Shown one piece after another: positions 1 through 8,006 of a stretch of 64,000 nucleotides of DNA. The stretch is from the NCBI RefSeq assembly GCF_023169945.1, contig NZ_AP025591.1, forward strand, positions 1,820,501 to 1,884,500. The letters run 5' to 3'. The first letter of the stretch is position 1. Every line of letters begins with the position of its first letter. Made by a program: the position numbers and the translations under genes. A model generated the notes under the pieces. It did not search any database. It was not told where the DNA came from and saw only the letters and a program-made list of their open reading frames with translations. The stretch is from Anaeromyxobacter oryzae. GTDB lineage: Bacteria > Myxococcota > Myxococcia > Myxococcales > Anaeromyxobacteraceae.

Positions 1-115
1 AGCGGGCGAGCCGGTTTGTTTGCGACCATCCGTTCCCGGCGACAGTTTCCCGGGTGAGTTGGAAAACGGGGCTCGACTCTGTAACCAGACGTGCGCTAGC
101 TTGGGTCCCCCTTCA

Positions 116-168
116 GCCTGGATCCCTCTTCAGAGCGCCCGACATCGTCTGAATCCAGGCCCTTTTTT
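116..168 (+). terminator. Intrinsic terminator or attenuator in the pckG leader
   Basis: GCCTGGAT (116-123) and TTCAGA (129-134) pair with the uninterrupted arm 148-160 (TCTGAATCCAGGC), leaving a 5-base bulge on the left and a 13-base loop. Two C residues and six T residues follow (163-168). Stem plus T-tract is the classic Rho-independent terminator layout. It ends 29 bases before the pckG start, so it either terminates an upstream gene outside the window or acts as an attenuator inside the pckG leader. The sequence alone does not decide between these. Confidence 0.6.
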
Positions 169-187
169 CGTAACACCGCAAAAAAGG
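161..187 (+). promoter_or_regulatory. Hairpin that could sequester the pckG ribosome-binding site
   Basis: CCTTTTTT (161-168) is an exact inverted repeat of AAAAAAGG (180-187), with an 11-base loop. The right arm contains most of the likely Shine-Dalgarno AAGGA (184-188), which lies 9 bases before the ATG at 198. The left arm uses the T-tract of the preceding terminator-like hairpin. The two structures could therefore be alternatives, but no ligand or protein partner is suggested by the sequence. Confidence 0.45.
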
Positions 188-197
188 AAAAATCCGG

Positions 198-1985
198 ATG
201 CACACGTCTTCCGAGCGCCCCACGACGAACGCCCATCTCCTCGGCTGGGTCGAGGAGATGGCCAAGCTCTGCAAACCCGACCGCGTCTACTGGTGCGACG
301 GGTCCGAGGCGGAGAAGAAGCGGCTGACCGAGGAGGCCGTCGCCGCGAAGGTCCTCATCCCCCTCGACCAGAAGAAGTGGCCCGGCTGCTACTACCACCA
401 CTCGAACCCGAACGACGTCGCGCGCGTCGAGCACCTCACCTTCATCTGCACCCCGACGAAGGAGGACGCGGGTCCGACGAACAACTGGATGGAGCCGAAG
501 GAGGCGTACCGGAAGCTCGGCGCGCTATACGACGGCGCGATGAAGGGCCGCACGATGTACGTGGTGCCCTACGTGATGGGCCCGGCGACCTCGCCCTTCT
601 CGAAGGTCGGCATCGAGATCACCGACTCCGTCTACGTGGCGCTCAACATGGGGATCATGGCGCGGATGGGGAAGGTCGCGCTCGATCGCCTCGGCCAGTC
701 CAACGAGTTCAACCGCGGCCTCCACTCCGTCGCGGACTGCAACCCGGAGCGGCGCTTCATCTGCCACTTCCCGCAGGACAACACGATCTGGTCCATCGGA
801 TCGGGCTACGGCGGAAACGCGCTCCTCGGCAAGAAGTGCCTCGCGCTCCGCATCGCGAGCTACCTCGCGAAGAACGAGGGCTGGCTCGCCGAGCACATGC
901 TCATCCTCGAGGCGGAGAGCCCGACGGGCGAGAAGCAGTACGTCGCCGCCGCGTTCCCCTCCGCCTGCGGCAAGACCAACTTCGCGATGATGATCCCGCC
1001 CGCCGTGTTCAAGGGCTGGAAGATCCGCACCGTCGGCGACGACATCAGCTGGATGCGCGTCGGCGAGGACGGGCGGCTCTGGGCGGTGAACCCCGAGAAC
1101 GGCTACTTCGGCGTCGCCCCCGGCACGAACCGGAAGACGAACCCGAACGCGATGGACTCGGTCCGCAAGGACACGCTCTTCACCAACGTCGCCCGCACCG
1201 CCGACGGCGACATCTGGTGGGAGGGCTGGGACACCGAGGCGCCGCCCGAGCTCACCGACTGGAAGGGCCAGCACTGGAAGAAGGGCTCGCCCGACAAGGC
1301 GGCGCACCCGAACAGCCGCTTCACCGCGCCCGCGAAGAACAACCCGGCCATCTCGCCGTCCGTGGACGATCCGAAGGGCGTGCCGATCTCCGCGATCATC
1401 TTCGGCGGCCGCCGCTCCACGACGGTGCCGCTCGTCCTCGAGGCCTTCAACTGGACGCACGGCGTCTACCTCGGCGCGACGATGGGATCCGAGACGACCG
1501 CCGCCGCGACCGGCCAGGTCGGCGTCGTCCGCCGGGACCCCATGGCGATGCTGCCGTTCTGCGGCTACGACGCGGGCAGCTACTTCCAGCACTGGCTCGA
1601 CATGCAGACGCGGATCCCGCACCCGCCCAAGGTCTACATGGTGAACTGGTTCCGGAAGAGCGCGGAAGGCAAGTTCCTGTGGCCGGGCTACGGCGACAAC
1701 ATGCGCGTCCTCAAGTGGATGCTCGACCGCGCGGCCGGCCGCGTCGGCGCGCAGGAGACGCTCCTCGGCAACACGCCGAAGGCGGGCGATCTCGACCTGA
1801 CCGGCCTCGACGCGCCGAAGGAGAACGTCGCCGCCGCGACGAAGATCGACCTCGGCGAGTGGGAGCAGGAGCTCGAGTCGCAGGCCGAGTGGTTCGACAA
1901 GCTCGGGAAGACGCTGCCGAAGCCCATCGCGCTCCAGCGCGAGATGCTGCTCGAGCGGGTCCGCTCCGCGCGCAAGGTGAAGTAA
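198..1985 (+). CDS. pckG: Phosphoenolpyruvate carboxykinase (GTP)
   Basis: GTP-dependent PEPCK interconverts oxaloacetate + GTP and phosphoenolpyruvate + GDP + CO2, the entry to gluconeogenesis in the cytoplasm. The 595-residue length is typical of the GTP class. Visible motifs are the P-loop-like kinase-1a segment FPSACGKTN with the reactive Cys at about residue 257, the kinase-2 motif GDDISWM, and a nucleotide/PEP-binding segment [14 protein letters not shown]. The ATG is preceded by AAGGA nine bases upstream. The gene stands alone behind a structured leader and is followed by a strong terminator-like hairpin. In an acetate-using organism with several carboxylate transporters nearby, a gluconeogenic role is a reasonable inference. 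Confidence 0.97.
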   Translation: MHTSSERPTTNAHLLGWVEEMAKLCKPDRVYWCDGSEAEKKRLTEEAVAAKVLIPLDQKKWPGCYYHHSNPNDVARVEHLTFICTPTKEDAGPTNNWMEPKEAYRKLGALYDGAMKGRTMYVVPYVMGPATSPFSKVGIEITDSVYVALNMGIMARMGKVALDRLGQSNEFNRGLHSVADCNPERRFICHFPQDNTIWSIGSGYGGNALLGKKCLALRIASYLAKNEGWLAEHMLILEAESPTGEKQYVAAAFPSACGKTNFAMMIPPAVFKGWKIRTVGDDISWMRVGEDGRLWAVNPENGYFGVAPGTNRKTNPNAMDSVRKDTLFTNVARTADGDIWWEGWDTEAPPELTDWKGQHWKKGSPDKAAHPNSRFTAPAKNNPAISPSVDDPKGVPISAIIFGGRRSTTVPLVLEAFNWTHGVYLGATMGSETTAAATGQVGVVRRDPMAMLPFCGYDAGSYFQHWLDMQTRIPHPPKVYMVNWFRKSAEGKFLWPGYGDNMRVLKWMLDRAAGRVGAQETLLGNTPKAGDLDLTGLDAPKENVAAATKIDLGEWEQELESQAEWFDKLGKTLPKPIALQREMLLERVRSARKVK

Positions 1986-2015
1986 GGCGCCCCGCGACGA
2001 GCGGGTGGTCTCTCG

Positions 2016-2056
2016 CGGGCCCGGCGCCGTCTCGGCGCCGGGCCCGTCCTTCTTCC
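2016..2056 (+). terminator. Terminator-like hairpin after pckG
   Basis: A perfect 14-bp inverted repeat (arms 2016-2029 and 2033-2046) with a 3-base loop is followed by a pyrimidine-rich stretch (tccttcttcc). It lies 30 bases after the pckG stop and before the NRDE gene. The T-tract is interrupted, so termination efficiency is uncertain. Confidence 0.6.
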
Positions 2057-2112
2057 GGAGGCACCGGCGCGGCCCGCCGCCCACGCGACAGCGGAGCCGA
2101 GCCCACGTCGAC

Positions 2113-2856
2113 ATGTGCACCCTCGCCGTCGCCTTCCAGACCGACCGCCGCTGGCCGGTGATCGTCGCCGCGAACCGCGACGAGCGCCTCGGCCGCGCCG
2201 CCGAGGGCTGGGCGATCCGCTCGGATCCGGACGGCGGACGGTACGCCGCGCCCCGCGACCTGCTCGCCGGCGGCACCTGGATCGGGGTCTCCGAGCGCGG
2301 CCTCGTCGCGGCCCTCACCAACTTCCACGCGCCCGCGACCTGGTACCCCGATCCCGCGCGCCGCTCCCGCGGCGAGCTCGTGCCGCTCGCGCTCCGCGCG
2401 CCGGACGCGGCGACCGCCCGCACCGCCACGACGGCGCTCGACGCGCACCAGTGGAACCCGTTCCACCTCGTGGTGGCCGACGCGCGCGACGCGTTCCTGT
2501 GGTGGTACGACGGCGAGACCGCGGCGGTCGAGCCGCTCGCGCCCGGCCTGCACGTGGTCACCGAGACCTCCCCGCACGGCGATGACCCGCGCAGCGAGGT
2601 GGTCCGCGCCCGCTGGCCGCTCGACCCGAGCATCCCGAGGCTGCACGACCTGCTCACGAGGCACGCGCCGGTCACGGCCTTCGGCGCCGCGACCTGCATC
2701 CACATGGATCCGGCGTACGGCACCCGCTCCTCGGCCATCCTGCGCCTCGCGCCGGATCTCGCCGCCTCCGAGCTCTACGCCACCGACGCCCGCCCCTGCC
2801 TCGCGCCGCACGAGGATCGGTCCGCGCTGCTCGCCGCCCTCGCGCGCTCGGCTTGA
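2113..2856 (+). CDS. NRDE (TANGO2-like) family protein
   Basis: The 247-residue protein starts MCTLAV, with Cys at position 2 as in NRDE/TANGO2 proteins, where an N-terminal-nucleophile role has been proposed. The family signature AANRDER follows at about residues 18-24. The start was placed at the ATG giving the conserved Met-Cys N-terminus; upstream in-frame sequence is low-complexity and runs through the terminator region. No strong Shine-Dalgarno is visible. Molecular function in bacteria is not established; the eukaryotic homologue is linked to secretory and mitochondrial/heme-related phenotypes. It lies between pckG and a DUF971 gene, with no obvious pathway link. Confidence 0.88.
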   Translation: MCTLAVAFQTDRRWPVIVAANRDERLGRAAEGWAIRSDPDGGRYAAPRDLLAGGTWIGVSERGLVAALTNFHAPATWYPDPARRSRGELVPLALRAPDAATARTATTALDAHQWNPFHLVVADARDAFLWWYDGETAAVEPLAPGLHVVTETSPHGDDPRSEVVRARWPLDPSIPRLHDLLTRHAPVTAFGAATCIHMDPAYGTRSSAILRLAPDLAASELYATDARPCLAPHEDRSALLAALARSA

Positions 2857-2891
2857 CGGGGGGCCCCGCGCGCGCCATGTAGATCTCCGCC

Positions 2892-3245
2892 ATGGGACTC
2901 CTCGACCGCATCTCCTTCCAGAAAGAGACCGCCGAGCCGCCGGAGGCGATCGACGTCACCGAGAAGAACGAGATCCGGATCCGCTGGCCCGGCGGGCCGC
3001 AGGTGGACATCCCGGCGTTCGTCCTCCGCGACTTCTGCCCGTGCGCCGGCTGCATCGAGGAGGGCACCGGCCGGAAGATCCTCGATCCCGCGACGATCCC
3101 GGCGGACATCCGGCCGCTCGAGATCGTCCCGGTCGGCAGCTATGCCGTCCAGATCCAGTGGTCGGACGGTCACAACACCGGGCTCTACACGTGGAAGACG
3201 CTGCGGGACGTGTCGGGGCTGCGGGACCCGCGGCAGCAGTCCTAG
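2892..3245 (+). CDS. DUF971 domain protein (GBBH-like N-terminal domain)
   Basis: This 117-residue protein matches the DUF971 fold, related to the N-terminal domain of gamma-butyrobetaine hydroxylase. It shows the pattern ITEKNEIRIRW, then LRDFCPCAGCIEEGTGR, then the late QIQWSDGHNTGLYTW. The CPCAGC cysteines could bind metal, as the zinc-binding Cys residues do in GBBH; that is inference. DUF971 domains are sometimes fused to or located beside Mrp/ApbC-type Fe-S carrier proteins, but none is next door here. Its stop codon shares the palindrome CTAG with the stop of the convergent HD-domain gene. Confidence 0.88.
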   Translation: MGLLDRISFQKETAEPPEAIDVTEKNEIRIRWPGGPQVDIPAFVLRDFCPCAGCIEEGTGRKILDPATIPADIRPLEIVPVGSYAVQIQWSDGHNTGLYTWKTLRDVSGLRDPRQQS

Positions 3246-4150
3246 AGCAGGCTCCGCGCCGGCGCCGAGACGGGCGCGTACCGGTTCTCGTCCGGCGCGT
3301 GCCCCTCGCGCGGCACGCCGAAGCGGACGTCCCGGGGGTCTCCGGACCCGCCGCGAAGCGCGTGCACGAGCAGCTTCACCGTGTTGCCGTCCGCGTGCTG
3401 CGCCACCACCTCGGCGACGAGGACGTCGGCGGCGCCGCGGGCGTCGTACGCGCTCGAGCGGTACGGCCGCGGGTGCGTCAGCGCGGCGAACGCGCTCGCG
3501 ACGGCGATGACCTCGATCGCGCGCGACGGCGGCGCGGCGAGCCCCGGGTACCCTTGCCCGCACCGCCAGTGATGGCTCCGCGCGGCGGAGACGGCCGGGT
3601 GGACCCCGAGCACCACCGCGAGGTGATACGCGCCCAGGAGCGGGTGCGCGGCGATCCGGTGCGCGTCGCCGGCGCCGAGCGCCGCGCCGTGCCGCAGGTG
3701 CAGGCTCCGGGGGACGTGGCGCATGCCCAGATCGTGGAGGAGCGCCGCCGCGGCGAGCGAGGGCAGCGCCTGGGCCGGCCCGACCGCGGCGAGCAGCATC
3801 CGGATCGCGACGGCCGCCGTCGCGAACGCGTGCTGGTGAACGATCGGCAGCTCGCGCCGGATCACCTCCAGCTCCTCGAGGAGCACGTCCGGCAGCGTGG
3901 CGGCGAGGAGCATCCGCTCGACCGCCGCGCGGGCGTCGGCGCGGGCGAACAGCGGCGCGTAAACGGGAGCGTCGAGCGCGGCGCGCACGTCGCAGGCGAG
4001 CCGCGTGTCGCCGAGGAGACGGCGTGGCAGCGGAGGCGCCGCCTGCCCGGCCTCCGCGATCGCCTCCGGCGACACGACCAGGCCTCTGCGGCCGATCACC
4101 TCGCCGCGGCAATCGACCAGATCTTCCGCGAGCGTGAGCCGATCGAACAC
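3242..4150 (-). CDS. Degenerate HD-GYP domain protein
   Basis: The protein is 302 residues from a GTG start. The C-terminal two thirds follow the HD-GYP layout: a first His (IVHQH), then LLHDLGMRHVP, then AHPLLGAYHL, then HHWRCGQGYPGL, then ALTHPRPYR. Canonical HD-GYP enzymes (cyclic di-GMP phosphodiesterases) have HHER-DG-GYP and a later ADVFDALT. Here these read HHWRCGQGYP and ASAFAALT, so the ER and DG residues and both Asp residues are changed. Early His and HD residues and GYP are kept. It may be an altered hydrolase or a c-di-GMP-responsive protein. The N-terminal 100 residues show no recognised domain, and there is no receiver domain. Confidence 0.75.
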   Translation of the reverse strand: MFDRLTLAEDLVDCRGEVIGRRGLVVSPEAIAEAGQAAPPLPRRLLGDTRLACDVRAALDAPVYAPLFARADARAAVERMLLAATLPDVLLEELEVIRRELPIVHQHAFATAAVAIRMLLAAVGPAQALPSLAAAALLHDLGMRHVPRSLHLRHGAALGAGDAHRIAAHPLLGAYHLAVVLGVHPAVSAARSHHWRCGQGYPGLAAPPSRAIEVIAVASAFAALTHPRPYRSSAYDARGAADVLVAEVVAQHADGNTVKLLVHALRGGSGDPRDVRFGVPREGHAPDENRYAPVSAPARSLL

Positions 4151-4377
4151 GCGTTCACGAGGCTAGCAGAGCGGATCGCGCGCGGGGAACCGACGCCCCA
4201 TCGTGACCTGCAGCCGGGGTCCCTGGCCCCCGGGGAGGCGGCGGAAAGGCGAGGCTCACCCTCACTCCGGGCGAGTCAGGCATCCCCGCTCGCGGCCCGA
4301 CGCAGCGTTCGCGCCGCGCTGCGGCAGCGGCCGCCCGCGGGCTCGCGTGAGGTCCCCGGCGGCGCGCCTCCGGCGCG

Positions 4378-4869
4378 CTAGCGCCGCCGTCCTCTCGACA
4401 TCGCGCGGTCGATCTCCCGCTTCGACTCCCGCTCGGCGATCACGTCCCGCCGGTCCTCGTGGGACCGGCCCTTCGCGAGGCCGATCTCGACCTTGGCCCA
4501 GCCCTCCTTGAAGTAGAGCCGGAGCGGGATGAGCGTGTAGCCGCGCTGCTCGACCTTGCCCCGGATGCGGTCGAGCTCGGCGCGCTTCATGAGGAGCTTC
4601 CGGTCCCGGAGCGGCTCGTGGCCGAAGTGGGCGGCCTGCTTGTACTCGCCGATCCGGCAGTTCACGAGGTAGAGCTCGTCGCCCCGGGGCTGGGCGTAAG
4701 CGTCGGACAGGTTGACGTTCCCCTCGCGGAGGGACTTCACCTCGCTGCCGACGAGCGAGAGGCCGGCCTCCCAGGCGTCCTCGATCGCGTAGTCGAACCG
4801 CGCCCGGCGGTTCGTCGCCACGACCTTCACGCCCTCGTCGACCGGCTTCTTCCCGCCGCCCTTCTTCAT
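4378..4869 (-). CDS. smpB: SsrA-binding protein SmpB
   Basis: SmpB binds tmRNA and delivers it to stalled ribosomes in trans-translation. At 163 residues the length is normal. Recognisable parts are the N-terminal NRRARFDYAIEDAWEAGL, GSEVKSLREGNVNLSDAY, the late AKGRSHEDRRD, and the basic C-terminal tail rich in Lys/Arg that inserts into the ribosome. The ATG overlaps the stop of panC by 4 bases, so the two are translationally coupled. No tmRNA gene was found in the window; the 227-base spacer on its 3' side is too short for one. Confidence 0.96.
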   Translation of the reverse strand: MKKGGGKKPVDEGVKVVATNRRARFDYAIEDAWEAGLSLVGSEVKSLREGNVNLSDAYAQPRGDELYLVNCRIGEYKQAAHFGHEPLRDRKLLMKRAELDRIRGKVEQRGYTLIPLRLYFKEGWAKVEIGLAKGRSHEDRRDVIAERESKREIDRAMSRGRRR

Positions 4870-5735
4870 GGCAGCCGGCCGTTGTCGATGAGCCGCGTCG
4901 CGCCGACGTACGCCGCGACCAGCATCACGCTGCCGGGCGCCGCGACGTCGACGGGCCGGAGGGTCTCCGGGTGGACGATCTCGACGTAGTCCACCCTCGC
5001 CGGCGCCGCCTCGAGGCGCGCTCGCGCCCGGGCCCGGAGCGCGGCCGCGTCGCGCTCGCCTCGCGCGGTCGCCTCCTGCGCCTCGCGCACCGACCGCGAG
5101 AGCGCGACCGCGCGGGCCCGCTCGTCCGCCGAGAGATAGGCGTTCCGGGACGATAGGGCGAGCCCGTCCGGCTCGCGCACGATGGGCATCCCCAGCACCT
5201 CGAGCCCGAAGGCGAGATCGCGGACCATCGCCCGGATCACCGCGAGCTGCTGGAAGTCCTTCTCGCCGAAGAGCGCCACGTGCGGGCGGGTGAGGTTGAA
5301 GAGCTTCGTCACCACCGTCGCGACGCCGCGGAAGTGCCCGGGCCGGGACGCGCCGCAGAGCCCCTGCGAGACGCCCGACACGTCCACCCAGGTCTCGTGG
5401 CCCGGCGCGAACATGCTCCGCGGGTCCGAGGGCGCGAGCACCCAGTCGATCCCCGCCTCCCCGCACTTCCGGAGGTCGCCGTCGAGGTCGCGCGGGTAGC
5501 GCGACAGGTCCTCGGTCGGGCCGAACTGCGTCGGGTTCACGAAGATGCTCGCGACGGCGAGGCCGGGGCCACCCGCCACGTCGGCTCTGCGCCGGGCCTC
5601 GCGCAGGAGCGAGAGGTGCCCGGCGTGGAGGTACCCCATCGTCGGCACGAGGGCGATGCGCGCACCCCCGTCGCGGGCGGCGGCGCAGCGCGCCTGCCAC
5701 GCGGCGGGTTCGGTGATGAGCTCGGGCGTCTTCAA
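4866..5735 (-). CDS. panC: Pantothenate synthetase
   Basis: PanC joins pantoate and beta-alanine using ATP to make pantothenate, the precursor of coenzyme A. The 289-residue length is typical. Motifs include the nucleotidyltransferase HAGH (residues 37-40, in PTMGYLHAGHLSLL), FVNPTQFGPTEDL, GEKDFQQL and the KMSKS-like segment LALSSRNAYL. The reading frame opens with TTG, preceded by GGAG about nine bases upstream, so I accept a TTG start. It lies downstream of panB in the same orientation, with a 67-base gap, and overlaps smpB by 4 bases. Confidence 0.96.
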   Translation of the reverse strand: MKTPELITEPAAWQARCAAARDGGARIALVPTMGYLHAGHLSLLREARRRADVAGGPGLAVASIFVNPTQFGPTEDLSRYPRDLDGDLRKCGEAGIDWVLAPSDPRSMFAPGHETWVDVSGVSQGLCGASRPGHFRGVATVVTKLFNLTRPHVALFGEKDFQQLAVIRAMVRDLAFGLEVLGMPIVREPDGLALSSRNAYLSADERARAVALSRSVREAQEATARGERDAAALRARARARLEAAPARVDYVEIVHPETLRPVDVAAPGSVMLVAAYVGATRLIDNGRLP

Positions 5736-5802
5736 GGATGGCGACTCCGGCGCGGGCGGCGGGGCCGCCAGCGCGGGTGAACGAGCGGTCGCGGAGCTTA
5801 GC

Positions 5803-6717
5803 CTAGATCGGCGCGCCCATGGCGTCGGGCGGCTCCTCGCGATCGTTCTCGGGCGTCACGGGCACGAGCCGCACCGCGCTCGAGTGGAAGCTGTGCGCGT
5901 CTGCGGGGAAGGTCCGGGCCTTCACCTCGCCCACGTACGCGCCGACGGCGCCCTTCACGGCGGCGCCGAGCTCCCCGAAGCGCTTCACGAACTTGGGGGT
6001 GAACGCGTCGTCGAGGCCGAGGAGATCGTTCAGCACGAGGACCTGGCCATCGCAGTGCGGGCCGGCGCCGATGCCGATCGTCGGGATCCGGAGCTGGCCC
6101 GAGACGATGCGGGCAAGCTCGGCGGGGATGCACTCGAGGACGAGGGCATAGCAGCCGGCCGCCTCGAGGGCGCGCGCGTCCTTGAGGAGCTGCTGCGCCT
6201 TCTCCGAGTCCTTCCCCTGCACGACGTACCCGCCCATTTTGTGAACCGACTGCGGCGTGAGGCCGATGTGCCCCATCACCGGCACGCCCGCGCGCACGAT
6301 CCGGCGGATCACCTCGCCGAACTCCGCGCCGCCCTCGAGCTTCACGGCCTCGACGCCGCCCTCCGCCGCGAGGCGCATCGCGCTCTTCACCGCCTCGTCG
6401 GGGCTCGCCTGGTAGCTCCCGAAGGAGAGGTCGCCCACGAGGTGGGCGCGACCGTCGCCGCGCGCGAGCCCGCGCCGGACGGCGGCGCAGTGGTACGTCA
6501 TCTGCTCGAGGGTGACGGGGAGCGTGGAGTCGTGCCCCTGCACGACCATCCCCAGGGAGTCTCCGACCAGCACGACGTCCGCGCCGGCGGCGGCGACGAG
6601 GCGCGCCGCGGTGGCGTCGTAGGCGGTGACGACGGCGATCTTCTCGCCGGCTTCCTTCATCCGGCGGAGCTCGTGAACGGTCACGTGCTTCCGCGGACCG
6701 GCGGTGTGGCTCGACAT
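5803..6717 (-). CDS. panB: 3-methyl-2-oxobutanoate hydroxymethyltransferase
   Basis: PanB transfers a hydroxymethyl group from methylene-tetrahydrofolate to alpha-ketoisovalerate to give ketopantoate, the first committed step of pantothenate synthesis. The 304-residue TIM-barrel protein shows [52 protein letters not shown] and [13 protein letters not shown]. The start is the ATG at 6717 because a perfect GGAGGT sits nine bases upstream; a longer in-frame extension of 15 codons is possible but has no comparable site. It sits in a run of deoxynucleoside kinase, panB, panC and smpB, all leftward. No panE was seen. Confidence 0.96.
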   Translation of the reverse strand: MSSHTAGPRKHVTVHELRRMKEAGEKIAVVTAYDATAARLVAAAGADVVLVGDSLGMVVQGHDSTLPVTLEQMTYHCAAVRRGLARGDGRAHLVGDLSFGSYQASPDEAVKSAMRLAAEGGVEAVKLEGGAEFGEVIRRIVRAGVPVMGHIGLTPQSVHKMGGYVVQGKDSEKAQQLLKDARALEAAGCYALVLECIPAELARIVSGQLRIPTIGIGAGPHCDGQVLVLNDLLGLDDAFTPKFVKRFGELGAAVKGAVGAYVGEVKARTFPADAHSFHSSAVRLVPVTPENDREEPPDAMGAPI

Positions 6718-6781
6718 GACGGTGATACCTCCGGTGTAGGCCCCTCGCGGGGTCCTGCCCATTGGTGCAAGGGGGGAAATT

Positions 6782-7429
6782 CTAATACGTCCGCGTCCCG
6801 AGCGGAACGTAGTGCTGCGTACCCTTGCGGTGCTTCCGGATGACGGTGAGCAGCGCCTCGAGATCCTCGGCGTTGCCCTCCAGATCGATGTCGCTCGTGT
6901 TGACGACGAGGAGCGGCGTGTCGTCGTAGTGGAAGAAGAAGTCGCTGTACGCCTTCGCGAGCGCCTCGAGGTAGCCCGCGTCCATGCCGCGCTCGTAGTC
7001 GCGCCCCCGCTTCTTGATGCGCGTGGCGAGCACGTCGACGCGGGCCTGGAGGTAGATCACGAGGTCGGGCCGGACCACCCGCGGGCCGAGCAGGTCGTAG
7101 ACCTGCTGGTACAGCGCGAGCTCGTTCGGATCGAGGGTGAGCGAGGCGAAGATCCGGTCCTTCGCGAACAGGTAGTCGGCGATCGTCGACCGCGAGAACA
7201 GGTCCTGCTGGAACAGCGCCTGCTGCTGCTGGAAGCGCGAGAGCAGGAAGAAGAGCTGCGCCTGGAACGCGTGCTTGCGCCGATCGGCGTAGAACCCGGG
7301 GAGGAACGGATTCTCGTCCGCCTGCTCGGGGACGAGCCTCCCCCCGAGGCGCTCCGCGAGGATGTGCGCCAGCGTCGTCTTGCCGACGCCTATCGGGCCT
7401 TCCACGGCGATGTAGCGGGGGCGCTCCAT
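6782..7429 (-). CDS. Deoxynucleoside kinase family protein
   Basis: This 215-residue protein belongs to the deoxynucleoside kinase (deoxyadenosine/deoxyguanosine kinase) family, which phosphorylates deoxynucleosides for the salvage of dNTPs. The P-loop GPIGVGKTT is at residues 11-19. Later come [41 protein letters not shown] (the lid-like Arg-rich stretch) and [10 protein letters not shown]. Substrate preference cannot be read from sequence. It is the first gene of the leftward panB-panC-smpB run, 64 bases before panB. Upstream is a 204-base divergent spacer shared with a small unknown gene. Confidence 0.88.
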   Translation of the reverse strand: MERPRYIAVEGPIGVGKTTLAHILAERLGGRLVPEQADENPFLPGFYADRRKHAFQAQLFFLLSRFQQQQALFQQDLFSRSTIADYLFAKDRIFASLTLDPNELALYQQVYDLLGPRVVRPDLVIYLQARVDVLATRIKKRGRDYERGMDAGYLEALAKAYSDFFFHYDDTPLLVVNTSDIDLEGNAEDLEALLTVIRKHRKGTQHYVPLGTRTY

Positions 7430-7562
7430 GGGCGGATGTGCGCGGGAACGCGGGAGATTGCCACGCCGACCGGTCGCCCGCAAGGCGGGGGCGACCGTGG
7501 GATCGCCTCCCGTGTGTGACATCCGGATCGCGGATCCCGTGATCCAATGATCATGGTGCCCA

Positions 7563-7591
7563 TTGACAGTGCACGCCACCGCACGTATCGT
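7563..7591 (+). promoter_or_regulatory. Sigma-70-type promoter for the small gene at 7634
   Basis: A perfect -35 element TTGACA (7563-7568) is separated by exactly 17 bases from TATCGT (7586-7591), which matches four of six consensus -10 bases. Transcription would start near 7598, giving a leader of about 35 bases that contains GGAGGAG (7621-7627). This is one of the two best-matching vegetative promoters I could find in the window. Confidence 0.6.
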
Positions 7592-7633
7592 CACGCCAGA
7601 TTTCGCGGTGTACCAGGTCGGGAGGAGCTCGCG

Positions 7634-7900
7634 ATGGGCAGGCGGATCGCGGTCGGGGAAGAGGTCGCCACCAGGGCGGCGCGGACCACGGAGGACGGGA
7701 TCGACCCGGCCTTCCACCGCGCCATCCTCAAGATCGCGCTCGAGCTCAAGAAGCCCAACGCGCCCAGCTACGACGCCATCGTGGTCGCGACCATCCGGTC
7801 GATGAAGCTCGACCCGGTCGCCTTCCGGCGGTACCTCGGCGAGAACGGGGCCCGCAACATGAGCCTCCTCCTCGCGACCGCGCGCACCGGCGCCCTCTAG
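7634..7900 (+). CDS. Small protein of unknown function (88 aa)
   Basis: I do not recognise this 88-residue protein. It is mostly helical-looking and mixed-charge, with segments DPAFHRAILKIALELKKP and YDAIVVATIRSMKLDPVAF, and no signal peptide or membrane segment. The start is supported by GGAGGAG six bases upstream and by a good sigma-70 promoter at 7563-7591. The end overlaps a perfect 8-bp-stem palindrome (7886-7906) spanning the stop codon. It is divergent from the deoxynucleoside kinase and convergent with rsmA. The strong expression signals suggest a real, well-expressed gene, perhaps a small regulatory or stress protein, but that is a guess. Confidence 0.7.
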   Translation: MGRRIAVGEEVATRAARTTEDGIDPAFHRAILKIALELKKPNAPSYDAIVVATIRSMKLDPVAFRRYLGENGARNMSLLLATARTGAL

Positions 7901-7913
7901 GCGCCGGCGAAGG

Positions 7914-7988
7914 GTTCACGGGCGCCCGTTCGACCGGTGGGTTGGGGCGAGCGGGGAGTTTGGGGAGTTTGCGGACGGGCGCCCGTGA
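7914..7988. repeat. 15-bp perfect inverted repeat between convergent genes
   Basis: TTCACGGGCGCCCGT (7914-7928) is exactly repeated in inverted orientation at 7974-7988. The 45-base centre contains the short direct repeat GGGGAGTTT twice. Each arm is itself partly palindromic (ACGGGCGCCCGT). It lies between the small unknown gene and rsmA, which converge, so a bidirectional terminator or a mobile-repeat remnant are both possible. No T-tract follows either arm. Confidence 0.6.
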
Positions 7989-8006
7989 AGTGCAGAGCCG
8001 TCCCCG

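Noticed and set aside
1..115. Vegetative promoter for pckG (TTGGAA - 17 - TAACCA near 59-87)
   Set aside because: The -10 matches only two of six bases; not enough to call.
4151..4377. tmRNA gene next to smpB
   Set aside because: The spacer is too short, and I see neither a tRNA-like acceptor end nor a tag-peptide reading frame. It holds only GC-rich sequence and a 7-bp-stem palindrome at 4362-4378.
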